DNA of 21,541 bases from a virus, in the IMG/VR virus record IMGVR_UViG_3300021964_000653, positions 1 to 21,541 of that record. One strand, given 5' to 3'. A program made the position numbers and the translations under genes. Every line of letters begins with the position of its first letter. Position 1 is the first letter of the stretch. The notes under the pieces were generated by a model. That model was not told the DNA's origin, ran no database searches, and saw nothing but the letters and a program-made list of their open reading frames with translations. Positions 1 through 6,807 of the stretch are shown in pieces.

Positions 1-1074
1 CAGAGATATGAGAAGGAAAAATCTAAAAGTATTGAACGAGAGATATCCATTCTCGACAACAACCAGATGGCTATCAAGATTGCAATGAACTCTTTCTATG
101 GAGCGTTAGCAAATAAATATTTCAGATATTTTGATCAACGTGTTGCAGAGGCAATAACTGTATCAGGTCAGTATACTATTCGATGGGCTGAGAAGATTCT
201 TAATGAATATCTAAACAATATACTGAAGACTAACGAAGACTATGTGATTGCGATTGATACCGATTCTGTGTATCTCAACATGAGTCCATTGGTACAGAAG
301 ATACTACCAAATGAGACAAACAAGACAAAGATCGTAGACTTTCTAAACAAAGCATCAGGAGAAATTGAGAAACATCTAGATAAAGGATATCAACATCTTG
401 CTGACTATATGAAAGCACCACAACAGAAGATGGTGATGAAACGTGAAATCATCGCCGATAAAGCCATCTGGACAGCGAAGAAACGATACATTGCACATGT
501 ATGGGACAGTGAAGGTGTGAGATTTGCTGAACCAAAGTTGAAAGTGACTGGTATTGAAGCCGTTCGTTCTTCTACTCCGCAGATAGTCAAAGAATTGATT
601 ATGGATACACTGAAGAAGGTGGTAACTCAAAGTGAAGATGAAGTTCAGAAATGGATTGAAGAGTTACGAGAAAAGTGGATGGATCTAACACCAGAAGAAA
701 TCGCCTTCCCTCGTGGTGTATCAGATGTTCGAAAGTTTGAAGATAGCTCAAGTCTATATAAATCTGGTACACCAATTCATGTTCGTGCTGCTTTATTGTA
801 CAATGACCAACTGAAAAAACTTAAATTGACTGGTCAGTATGAACAAATTCAATCTGGTAACAAGATGAAGTTTCTATATCTGAAAATGCCAAATCCTATC
901 ATGGAGAATGTTATAGGATTTGTAACTGTGTTGCCAAAAGAGTTTGAGTTGGCACAATATATTGACTATGATACTCAGCTTGAGAAAACTTTTCTAGATC
1001 CAGTCAAAATTATTCTTGATGCTATGGGTTGGAATGCTGAGAAACAAAACAACTTGGAGGATTTTTTTACTTGA
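1..1074 (+). CDS. 43: Family B DNA polymerase, C-terminal part (T4 gp43-like)
   Basis: Partial gene; the 5' part lies outside the window, and the frame is open from base 1. It is the replicative DNA polymerase of a T4-like phage. Visible family B motifs: motif B as QMAIKIAMNSFYG (bases 64-102, K-x3-NSxYG type) and catalytic motif C as DTDSVYL (around 259-279). A KREIIADKAIWTAKKRY block and the AEPKLKVTGIEAV/RSSTP block follow, as in gp43 palm/thumb regions. About 357 residues are present. The last residues, QNNLEDFF followed by T and the stop, fit a canonical clamp-binding PIP box (Q-x-x-L-x-x-F-F), matching the role of the gp43 tail in binding the sliding clamp. The TGA stop lies inside the -35 box of the next promoter. 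Confidence 0.96.
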   Translation, partial: QRYEKEKSKSIEREISILDNNQMAIKIAMNSFYGALANKYFRYFDQRVAEAITVSGQYTIRWAEKILNEYLNNILKTNEDYVIAIDTDSVYLNMSPLVQKILPNETNKTKIVDFLNKASGEIEKHLDKGYQHLADYMKAPQQKMVMKREIIADKAIWTAKKRYIAHVWDSEGVRFAEPKLKVTGIEAVRSSTPQIVKELIMDTLKKVVTQSEDEVQKWIEELREKWMDLTPEEIAFPRGVSDVRKFEDSSSLYKSGTPIHVRAALLYNDQLKKLKLTGQYEQIQSGNKMKFLYLKMPNPIMENVIGFVTVLPKEFELAQYIDYDTQLEKTFLDPVKIILDAMGWNAEKQNNLEDFFT

Positions 1075-1099
1075 CAAAAAATAAAATCTTTGGTATTAT
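1071..1099 (+). promoter_or_regulatory. Early sigma70-type promoter P1
   Basis: TTGACA at 1071-1076, a 17-bp spacer, and extended -10 TGGTATTAT with the hexamer at 1094-1099. The predicted start of transcription is about 1106. The -35 overlaps the polymerase stop codon (TGA 1072-1074). It drives the nuclease-like gene and methyltransferase. It shares its -10/leader with the promoter at 8362: bases 1098-1134 equal 8389-8425 exactly. Confidence 0.88.
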
Positions 1100-1129
1100 A
1101 TAAACATGATGAACGAAGGAGTGAATGAA

Positions 1130-1699
1130 ATGTCAACAGATCTGAGTATGCTTTTTGAAAACAATGGTGGACCTATCAGCCCTATCCAACGCAAGGTTGA
1201 TCCTTGGGTTGGAACTCTGTATGAAAATTACGTTTTTCTGAATAACAATCAGAAGGGTAGCTTCGGAGAAGAGGTAGTATCTGCGTATTTTGAAAAGATT
1301 CTGGGTATTAGGGTTAACCCCCGTGAGAATGCCGGCCATGACTGTATCATCGGTAATGAGAAGGTTGAGATTAAGTTTAGTCTTGCCCAACAGTTACCGA
1401 ACAACGGAAATGCGACGAAGCATAACCAGTTTATGCTGAATCACGTATCTGTTGGAAAGGATTGGGACCGATTAGTATTCTTTGGTATTAACATGAACAA
1501 TGAAAATGTACATTTTTGGTTCACTAAGGAAGATTTTACCAATCGTTATCGCGAGTTAGAGCTTTTCAGCGCCCAACAGGGCGGCGATAAGCTTGATAAT
1601 GACGATTGGATGTGTTCCAAGATTGCGCGGACGCCACGTTCTCGGTCACGATATTTTCTTGTGGACCAGGATTGGGTTTACCCAATGGAATCTTGGTAA
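1130..1699 (+). CDS. PD-(D/E)XK-type nuclease candidate
   Basis: 189 aa from the ATG at 1130, which has a good Shine-Dalgarno (GAAGGAG, 1115-1121). An in-frame ATG at 1106 would add MMNEGVNE but sits at the predicted transcription start. The region around residues 45-84 reads like a restriction-endonuclease fold: a helix with GEEVVSAYFEKILG, then GHD (D71), then EIK (E80-x-K82) in a following strand, i.e. the D...ExK catalytic pattern. The next gene, 23 bp downstream, is a DNA methyltransferase, so the pair may be a restriction-modification or self-protection unit. The motif reading is direct; the nuclease activity and pairing are inference. No specific named family is recognised. Confidence 0.8.
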   Translation: MSTDLSMLFENNGGPISPIQRKVDPWVGTLYENYVFLNNNQKGSFGEEVVSAYFEKILGIRVNPRENAGHDCIIGNEKVEIKFSLAQQLPNNGNATKHNQFMLNHVSVGKDWDRLVFFGINMNNENVHFWFTKEDFTNRYRELELFSAQQGGDKLDNDDWMCSKIARTPRSRSRYFLVDQDWVYPMESW

Positions 1700-1722
1700 C
1701 AATTAATAAGAGGATAAGTTGA

Positions 1723-2805
1723 ATGGAAAAAACAATTTTACATAATGGAAATTGTTTGGATGTTCTTAAAACAATGGAGGAAAATAGTGTAGATAGTATT
1801 GTCACTGATCCACCTTATGGCATTAACTTCATGGGTAAGAAGTGGGATTATGACGTTCCATCAGTAGAAATTTGGCAAGAGTGTTTGCGTGTTCTAAAAC
1901 CCGGTGGATATCTACTCGCATTCTCAGGAACACGAACGCAACACCGTATGGCAGTTCGTATCGAAGATGCTGGATTTGAAATTCGTGATATGATTGCGTG
2001 GGTGTATGGGAGTGGTTTTCCGAAGTCTCATAATGTCAGTAAAGCGATTGATAAAACTGCAAAAGACGATTCTAAGAAATGGGAAGGTTGGGGTACAGCA
2101 CTTAAACCTGCCCTAGAGCCAATCACTGTTGCTCGTAAACCATTAGAAGAAAAGACTGTCGCTAAGAATGTCTTGAAGTATGGCACTGGCGCTATCAATA
2201 TTGATGAGAGTAGAGTTGGTAAAGGTGCTAAAAAATGGAACAAACCTAAAGGCGGAATATGGAAAACCGAATCAGAAATCAAGGCTGTTCTTATAGATAA
2301 TCCTCTGGGTCGTTTTCCCGCCAATCTTATTCACGATGGATCTGATGAAGTGACGGAATTATTTCCATCTGATAAAAATTCCGTTGCACGGTTCTTTTAT
2401 GTACCCAAAGCATCAAAGAAAGATCGCAATGACGGATTAGAATCCTTTGAGGAAAAGACAACGGCATCAGCAGAGTTTAGACCAAATCATATGGAGAAAG
2501 CAGAGAACGGTGAAGACGGCAGTCCATATGGTCGTTGGACACCAACAAAGAACAATCATCCTACAGTCAAGCCAACTGACTTGATGCGTTATCTTGTCAA
2601 TATGGTTACGCCAAAGGGTGGCACAACTCTTGATCCGTTTATGGGTAGTGGGTCAACAGGACGTGGAGCGATGATTGGAGACTTCAACTTCATAGGCATT
2701 GAACTTGACTCAGACTATTATGAAATCGCAAAGGCAAGAATAGAAGCAACCAAAAAAGAAGAATCTTTATCTTTAGAAAAATTTGTTGGAGAGACTAATG
2801 GCTAA
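1723..2805 (+). CDS. Site-specific DNA methyltransferase (N6-adenine/N4-cytosine, beta-type order)
   Basis: 360 aa, ATG after AGAGGATAAG. Transfers a methyl group from S-adenosylmethionine to the exocyclic amine of adenine (or N4 of cytosine) in DNA. Motif IV is TDPPYGINF (DPPY at residues 29-32). The SAM-binding motif I, DPFMGSGSTG, comes late (residues 304-313), preceded by NHPTVKPTDLMRYL. This order (IV, target domain, I) is the beta class of amino-methyltransferases. The middle (about residues 100-280, with EPITVARKP and YGTGAINIDE) is the usual variable target-recognition part of phage enzymes. The stop overlaps the next start (ATGGCTAA). It may protect phage DNA against host restriction or against the upstream nuclease candidate. 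Target sequence cannot be read from here. Confidence 0.95.
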   Translation: MEKTILHNGNCLDVLKTMEENSVDSIVTDPPYGINFMGKKWDYDVPSVEIWQECLRVLKPGGYLLAFSGTRTQHRMAVRIEDAGFEIRDMIAWVYGSGFPKSHNVSKAIDKTAKDDSKKWEGWGTALKPALEPITVARKPLEEKTVAKNVLKYGTGAINIDESRVGKGAKKWNKPKGGIWKTESEIKAVLIDNPLGRFPANLIHDGSDEVTELFPSDKNSVARFFYVPKASKKDRNDGLESFEEKTTASAEFRPNHMEKAENGEDGSPYGRWTPTKNNHPTVKPTDLMRYLVNMVTPKGGTTLDPFMGSGSTGRGAMIGDFNFIGIELDSDYYEIAKARIEATKKEESLSLEKFVGETNG

Positions 2806-3256
2806 TAAAAACATATGGGACGATATGGATATGACCGGATGGACTTCTGGTCTTACAGCCGTTGATGAGGACACATATCGTAAGAAGGTCATTGAAGAAG
2901 AAGACTTGGTTAGAGCAGATAAACCTGCTCTTGCTGCTAAAGATGATTTGGCATCGCTTGAACAACGACTTGAAAGAAAGTTAGATAGTTTAAGAAATAT
3001 GGAAAAAAAAGTTGACACATTACTTAGTTTGATATATGATAATGATGCCATCGTAGAAGAACGAAAACAACTAGCAGACAGTGTTGCCAATCAGAAAGTG
3101 AATGAGATGGCAAAGATTGTTATGCCGCTGCTTTCAAGTTTGTATAGGACACAAAACCAGGAGTATATCCATTGGCCTGATCGTGGTCCTATCATTCAAA
3201 AACAAATGGAAAAAGTTGAAGCGATTCTAAATGGATCTTTTTTTGAGGAGAAATAA
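2798..3256 (+). CDS. Coiled-coil hypothetical protein upstream of uvsX
   Basis: 152 aa from ATG 2798, which has GGAGAG 5 bases upstream and overlaps the methyltransferase stop. An ATG at 2783 would add five residues but lacks a comparable ribosome site. Residues about 45-80 (DDLASLEQRLERKLDSLRNM and onward) have heptad-like spacing and probably form a coiled coil. The C-terminus contains YIHWPDRGPIIQKQMEKVE, a conserved-looking block. Its stop overlaps the uvsX start, so it is translationally coupled with the recombination/replication genes. Function is not recognised. Confidence 0.88.
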   Translation: MANKNIWDDMDMTGWTSGLTAVDEDTYRKKVIEEEDLVRADKPALAAKDDLASLEQRLERKLDSLRNMEKKVDTLLSLIYDNDAIVEERKQLADSVANQKVNEMAKIVMPLLSSLYRTQNQEYIHWPDRGPIIQKQMEKVEAILNGSFFEEK

Positions 3257-4332
3257 TGTCTGATTTTTTTAAACAAATCGTGAAGGAACTCAACGATGAA
3301 AACACTCATCTTTTATCCGATGGTGGTAATTCTTCTGAGTTTTCTGGGTGGGTTGATACTGGGTGTTTCATTCTTAATGCTCTTATCAGTGGCAGTCTTT
3401 ACGGCGGTGTGTCAAATAACAAAATCACTGCTCTCGCTGGCGAAGAAGCAACGGGAAAGACTTTCTTTGCTCTAGGAATGGTCAATAACTTTTTACAAAA
3501 AAACGATCACGCCGGAGTAATCTATTATGATACTGAAGCAGCAGTAACACAGGAAATGATGTCTACTCGTGGTATTGACATTCATCGTATTGTTGTATCT
3601 GAACCACAAACAATTCAGCAGTTTCGACATAATGCGTTACAAGTTTTAGAAAGATACACAGAACACAAAAATAATAGACCACCAATGATGATGGTTCTTG
3701 ATTCTCTCGGTCAATTATCTACAACAAAAGAAATGGAAGATAGTACCGAGGGTAAAGAAACTCGGGATATGACCAAGGCGCAAGTAATTAAGGCTGCGTT
3801 TCGTACTCTAGGTCTACGTTTATCTAAAGCGCAGGTTCCGATGATTATTACAAACCATACATATGATGCAGTTGGTTCTTATATACCAACGAAAGTAATG
3901 TCTGGTGGTTCTGGTCTAAAGTATACCGCTTCTACAATTCTTTTTCTTTCAAAGAAAAGAGATAAAGATACTGAAAAGGATGAAGGTAATCTAATCAAAG
4001 TTACCACACAAAAGTCACGTTTTACCAAGCCAAATAAGACGATTGAGGTACGTTTGAACTATACGACTGGTTTGGATCGTTACTATGGTCTCCTTGAACT
4101 TGCTGAGAAGTACGATGTTATAAAGAAGGTATCAACTCGTTATGAGTTTCCTGATGGATCTAAACATTTTGCTAAAGCAATTAATACAGACCCTGAGAAG
4201 TTTTTTACAGAAGATATTATGGAAAGACTAGAACAGGCTGCTGCAAAGGAATTCAAATATGGAGAAGAAAGAGAACTTTTTGGCGATTACGGAGAAACAG
4301 ATCAGAGTGAGACGGATAGTGCCGAAGATTGA
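3256..4332 (+). CDS. uvsX: UvsX-like RecA-family recombinase
   Basis: 358 aa. Forms ATP-dependent filaments on single-stranded DNA and drives strand exchange for recombination-dependent replication and repair. Walker A is GEEATGKT at residues 62-69; Walker B is the MMMVLDSLGQLS strand near residue 145. The MSGGSGLKYTAST block and the following KSRFTKPNK basic loop match the RecA/UvsX core and DNA-binding loop region. Length is typical of UvsX. SD GAGGAG precedes the ATG, which overlaps the previous TAA. The neighbouring gp41-type helicase and gp43 polymerase support the assignment. No UvsY candidate is seen in the window. Confidence 0.95.
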   Translation: MSDFFKQIVKELNDENTHLLSDGGNSSEFSGWVDTGCFILNALISGSLYGGVSNNKITALAGEEATGKTFFALGMVNNFLQKNDHAGVIYYDTEAAVTQEMMSTRGIDIHRIVVSEPQTIQQFRHNALQVLERYTEHKNNRPPMMMVLDSLGQLSTTKEMEDSTEGKETRDMTKAQVIKAAFRTLGLRLSKAQVPMIITNHTYDAVGSYIPTKVMSGGSGLKYTASTILFLSKKRDKDTEKDEGNLIKVTTQKSRFTKPNKTIEVRLNYTTGLDRYYGLLELAEKYDVIKKVSTRYEFPDGSKHFAKAINTDPEKFFTEDIMERLEQAAAKEFKYGEERELFGDYGETDQSETDSAED

Positions 4333-4702
4333 TCTTGAAGAATTTTCACAGTATAATGATACTTATGAGATAGCAGATCATCTAGATGATGGTAAATCAA
4401 CTGTACCTATTAAGTTGACAGACAAACGTTATAATGGTACAATCATTAGATACAATACAATATCTGTAAAAGAAATCGATAAAAAAGACGAAGCAACTTT
4501 GAAATTTGATTTTGATTTCGTAGAAAATCCACATAAATTGACTGAAAATAATATTCATTTCAATAATCATCTTGGTGGAATTCTAGTACATATTATCATC
4601 ACTGCTTTGAATGAAAAGGAAGAAAATGAGACTGGAAACACAGATACTGAGTCATCTCATTCACAACGAGAATTATTCGAGGAAAGTTCTTCCATTTCTT
4701 AA
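4319..4702 (+). CDS. Small acidic protein between uvsX and helicase
   Basis: About 127 aa if started at GTG 4319 (then PKIDLEEFSQYNDTYEI). This start gives a 14-base overlap with uvsX but only a weak ribosome site. The alternative ATG 4259 has a better SD (AAAGGA 4245-4250) but would overlap uvsX by 74 bases, so the start is uncertain. The chain looks like a small beta-rich fold (PIKLTDKRYNGTIIRYNTIS, EATLKFDFDFVENP) ending in a Ser/Glu-rich tail that overlaps the helicase gene by 77 bases. Proteins of similar shape occur at this position in other T4-like phages, but no function is recognised. Confidence 0.78.
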   Translation: MPKIDLEEFSQYNDTYEIADHLDDGKSTVPIKLTDKRYNGTIIRYNTISVKEIDKKDEATLKFDFDFVENPHKLTENNIHFNNHLGGILVHIIITALNEKEENETGNTDTESSHSQRELFEESSSIS

Positions 4703-6002
4703 AGATGAGTATTTCAATGATTTCACAGAAAAAACTCTGTATCGATATATCAAGAAACACGTTGAAGAATACAACACTCTACCGACTGTAGAGATTCTTG
4801 GTATCACACTTGATAATGATGAAGTAGACGAAAGCGACTTCGAACCATGTATCAAATATCTTTCCCAACTCACAGAACGTGAGATTGATGAACAATGGCT
4901 GACTGACAGGACAGAAAAGTTCTGTCAGGAACGTGCTATTCATAATGCTATCATGAAATCCATTCATATTATGGATGGAAAAGAGAAGGAGACAAAGGGC
5001 GCAATTCCAGAAATTCTTTCCGAAGCTCTCTCTATTAGTTTTGATAATCACATTGGTCATGATTGGCTAGAAGACTTCTCCGACCGTTATGACTTCTATC
5101 ATAAAATAGAAAATCGTATTGCGTTTGATCTAGACTATCTTAATAGCATTACTAAAGGTGGGCTTCCACAGAAAACTTTAACTTGTATTCTTGCTGGCAC
5201 CGGTGTCGGAAAATCTCTTGCTATGTGTCACTTTGCGGCTGCTAATTTAATGGATAATCGTAAGGTTCTCTATATCACAATGGAGATGGCAGAAGAACGG
5301 ATTGCTGAACGCATCGATGCTAATCTTCTAGATGTACCATTGAAAGAACTAGAAGAACTACCTAAAGCAGCATATATGAAGAAGGTTGATAGAGTTAGAG
5401 ATAAGACAGAAGGTAGATTGATTATCAAAGAATATCCTACTGCCACTGCTGGTGTCGGGCATTTTAGACATCTACTGAATGAACTTCGTTTGAAAAGAAA
5501 CTTTGTTCCAGATATCGTGTATGTTGATTATCTCAATATCTGCGCTTCTATGCGATTAAAGTATGGTGCTAATGTCAATAGTTATACATATATCAAATCA
5601 ATTGCTGAAGAGATGAGAGGATTATCTGTAGAGAAAAACATCCCAATCGTCACGGCAACTCAAACTACACGGTCTGGTTATACAAACTCTGATCCTGGGC
5701 TTGAAGATACATCTGAGTCTTTTGGACTACCTGCTACTGTAGATTTGATGTTTGCTTTGGTCACTAGTGAAGAGTTAGAAAATCTCAATCAGATTATGGT
5801 CAAACAGTTGAAGAATCGTTTTAACGACCCAACCGATAAAAAAAGATTCGTCGTGGGGGTTGACAGAGGTAAGATGAGATTATATGATGTAGAACAATCA
5901 GCACAGGAGGAAATGATTGATGATCGCCCTATAATGGATAATACCGACTTTGGTGACAGATATGAAAACGATTTTAAGAAAAAATTCGCAGCATTGAGGT
6001 GA
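4626..6002 (+). CDS. 41: DnaB-like replicative helicase (T4 gp41-like)
   Basis: 458 aa from ATG 4626, preceded by AAGGAAG (4616-4622); an upstream in-frame ATG (4611) is less well placed. Hexameric 5'-3' helicase that unwinds DNA ahead of the phage fork and works with primase. Walker A AGTGVGKS lies near residues 190-197. KVLYITMEMAEERIAERIDA and NLLDVPL match the gp41 signature after Walker A, and PDIVYVDYLNICAS is the Walker B strand. IPIVTATQTTR resembles the DnaB sensor/H4 region, and RFVVGVDRGKMRLYD is the C-terminal strand block. It follows uvsX by one small gene, the usual arrangement in T4-like phages. Confidence 0.96.
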   Translation: MRLETQILSHLIHNENYSRKVLPFLKDEYFNDFTEKTLYRYIKKHVEEYNTLPTVEILGITLDNDEVDESDFEPCIKYLSQLTEREIDEQWLTDRTEKFCQERAIHNAIMKSIHIMDGKEKETKGAIPEILSEALSISFDNHIGHDWLEDFSDRYDFYHKIENRIAFDLDYLNSITKGGLPQKTLTCILAGTGVGKSLAMCHFAAANLMDNRKVLYITMEMAEERIAERIDANLLDVPLKELEELPKAAYMKKVDRVRDKTEGRLIIKEYPTATAGVGHFRHLLNELRLKRNFVPDIVYVDYLNICASMRLKYGANVNSYTYIKSIAEEMRGLSVEKNIPIVTATQTTRSGYTNSDPGLEDTSESFGLPATVDLMFALVTSEELENLNQIMVKQLKNRFNDPTDKKRFVVGVDRGKMRLYDVEQSAQEEMIDDRPIMDNTDFGDRYENDFKKKFAALR

Positions 6003-6007
6003 GAGAG

Positions 6008-6217
6008 ATGTATATTTTTGAAGAATATCCGATTGAAGATGGAAAGAAACCACATTATGGAATTCGTGAATTCGATGGGATCTTGGGTGAAGACAGAATT
6101 ATTGCTTATGGAACTGATGAGAACAAATTAAAGAGGGTGTTTCGAAATTTGAAACGAAGTGGTGGATTCGAAAATATGACACCAAAATTTTTCAAAACCG
6201 TGCATTTTTTTGGTTGA
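6008..6217 (+). CDS. Hypothetical 69-aa protein
   Basis: Start ATG 6008 is chosen because GAGGTGA (5996-6002), which overlaps the helicase stop, is a near-perfect SD 5 bases away. A GTG at 5999 is also in frame. The sequence MYIFEEYPIEDGKKPHYGIR leads into KLKRVFRNLKR, suggesting a small alpha/beta protein with a basic helix. It ends with TGA inside the -35 region of the next promoter. No family recognised. Confidence 0.75.
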   Translation: MYIFEEYPIEDGKKPHYGIREFDGILGEDRIIAYGTDENKLKRVFRNLKRSGGFENMTPKFFKTVHFFG

Positions 6218-6242
6218 AAAAAAATAAAATCTCTGGTATTAT
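6214..6242 (+). promoter_or_regulatory. Early sigma70-type promoter P2
   Basis: TTGAAA 6214-6219, 17-bp spacer, TGG then TATTAT at 6237-6242; transcription start about 6249. The -35 contains the stop codon of the preceding gene (TGA 6215-6217). The leader resembles the other class I leaders but reads ATCATG instead of ATGATG. Confidence 0.8.
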
Positions 6243-6271
6243 ATAAACATCATGAACAAAGGAGAAAGAAA

Positions 6272-6538
6272 ATGAAAGTACTAGTCAACGAAGTAGAGAA
6301 CGAGGGTCTTGATTCTCTTCTGGGGCAAACCGTTACGCTATGGTGCGGCGTGTACATCTACACCGGCAAGCTGGTGGGGGTGAATAGCACCTGCGTTAAG
6401 CTAGAAGATGCGATGCTTGTCTATGAAACGGGGGAATTCACCTCTACAAAGTGGAAGGAAGCTCAATCGCTCAGTACCGATAGCTGGTACGTGCAGGTCC
6501 AGTCTATTGAAAGCTTTGGCGTTATGAACAAGTCATAG
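6272..6538 (+). CDS. Small beta-rich protein, possibly Sm/SH3-like barrel
   Basis: 88 aa, SD AAAGGAG. The pattern GQTVTLWCGVYIYTGKLVGV, then CVKLEDAMLVYETG, then WYVQVQSIESFGV is a run of short strands with tight turns, which suggests an Sm-like or SH3-like small barrel; this is a fold guess, not a family match. Composition is more GC-rich than the helicase gene. A short upstream ORF in its leader (ATG 6252, MNKGERK) ends with TGA overlapping this start, so translation may be coupled. Function unknown. Confidence 0.85.
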   Translation: MKVLVNEVENEGLDSLLGQTVTLWCGVYIYTGKLVGVNSTCVKLEDAMLVYETGEFTSTKWKEAQSLSTDSWYVQVQSIESFGVMNKS

Positions 6539-6612
6539 TGACGAAGCGGGATAGCTACTTGCCTAGATCCGGGTCAGGGCCAGGGTCTGGGTCTGGGTCT
6601 GGGTCTGGGTAG
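6538..6612 (+). CDS. Possible 24-aa Gly-Ser repeat ORF (first of three)
   Basis: GTG 6538 overlaps the preceding TAG stop (TAGTG). It reads TKRDSYLPRSGSGPG and then (SG)n up to TAG 6610-6612, which is itself built into the ribosome site of the next ORF. There is no clear SD and the start is non-ATG, so this is weak. It is listed because it keeps the same Ser-X phase as the two following ORFs. Confidence 0.2.
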   Translation: MTKRDSYLPRSGSGPGSGSGSGSG

Positions 6613-6617
6613 GGAGG
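6571..6617 (+). other. G-quadruplex-type motif running into a ribosome site
   Basis: Eight runs of GGG (6571, 6577, 6583, 6589, 6595, 6601, 6607, 6612) are separated by loops of 3,3,3,3,3,3,2 bases, mostly TCT. This exceeds the G3N1-7 x4 rule and resembles telomeric repeats in form. The last run is part of GGGAGG, the SD of the ORF at 6623. Both the coding-strand DNA and the mRNA could fold. The motif is seen directly; a regulatory effect is inference. Confidence 0.7.
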
Positions 6618-6626
6618 TAATTATGA
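6604..6626 (+). repeat. 23-bp linker, copy 1 (stop + SD + start)
   Basis: Contains TCTGGG, the stop TAG, the SD GGGAGG and ATG A. The second copy at 6785-6807 differs at one base (T6622 versus C6803). It joins one Ser-X ORF to the next. Confidence 0.9.
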
Positions 6627-6793
6627 CAAGTGGCTATTGGTCTAGGACTAGGTCTAGGACTAGGACTAGGTCTAGGTCTGGGTCTAGGTCTAAGTCTTGG
6701 TCTGGGTCTGGGTCTGGGTCTAGGTCTTGGTCCGGGTCTTGGTCTGGGTCTTGGTCTTGGTCTAGGTCTGGGTCTAGGTCTAGGTCTGGGTAG
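6623..6793 (+). CDS. Ser-Arg/Gly/Trp dipeptide-repeat ORF 1
   Basis: 56 aa. ATG 6623 has a strong SD, GGGAGG, 5 bases upstream. After MTSGYW comes an alternating Ser-X chain, X being Arg, Gly or Trp (for example SRSGSRSKSWSGSGSGSRSW), ending SRSRSG and TAG. The start codon is followed by repeats in the Ser-X phase, as in the next ORF although that one lies in another absolute frame. If translated, the product is a short, basic, disordered peptide; SR/RGG-like chains are known in other organisms to bind RNA or self-associate, but nothing here proves that. It could instead be non-coding repeat DNA with chance ribosome sites. Confidence 0.4.
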   Translation: MTSGYWSRTRSRTRTRSRSGSRSKSWSGSGSGSRSWSGSWSGSWSWSRSGSRSRSG

Positions 6794-6807
6794 GGAGGTA
6801 ATCATGA
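6785..6807 (+). repeat. 23-bp linker, copy 2 (stop + SD + start)
   Basis: One mismatch from 6604-6626, at an offset of 181 bp. Carries the TAG of ORF 1, the SD GGGAGG and the ATG (6804) of ORF 2. Confidence 0.9.

Noticed and set aside
6630-6806. Gly-Leu repeat reading of the array (GGT CTN frame) from ATG 6630
   Set aside because: ATG 6630 has no SD; the neighbouring ATG 6623 does, and it selects the Ser-X frame.
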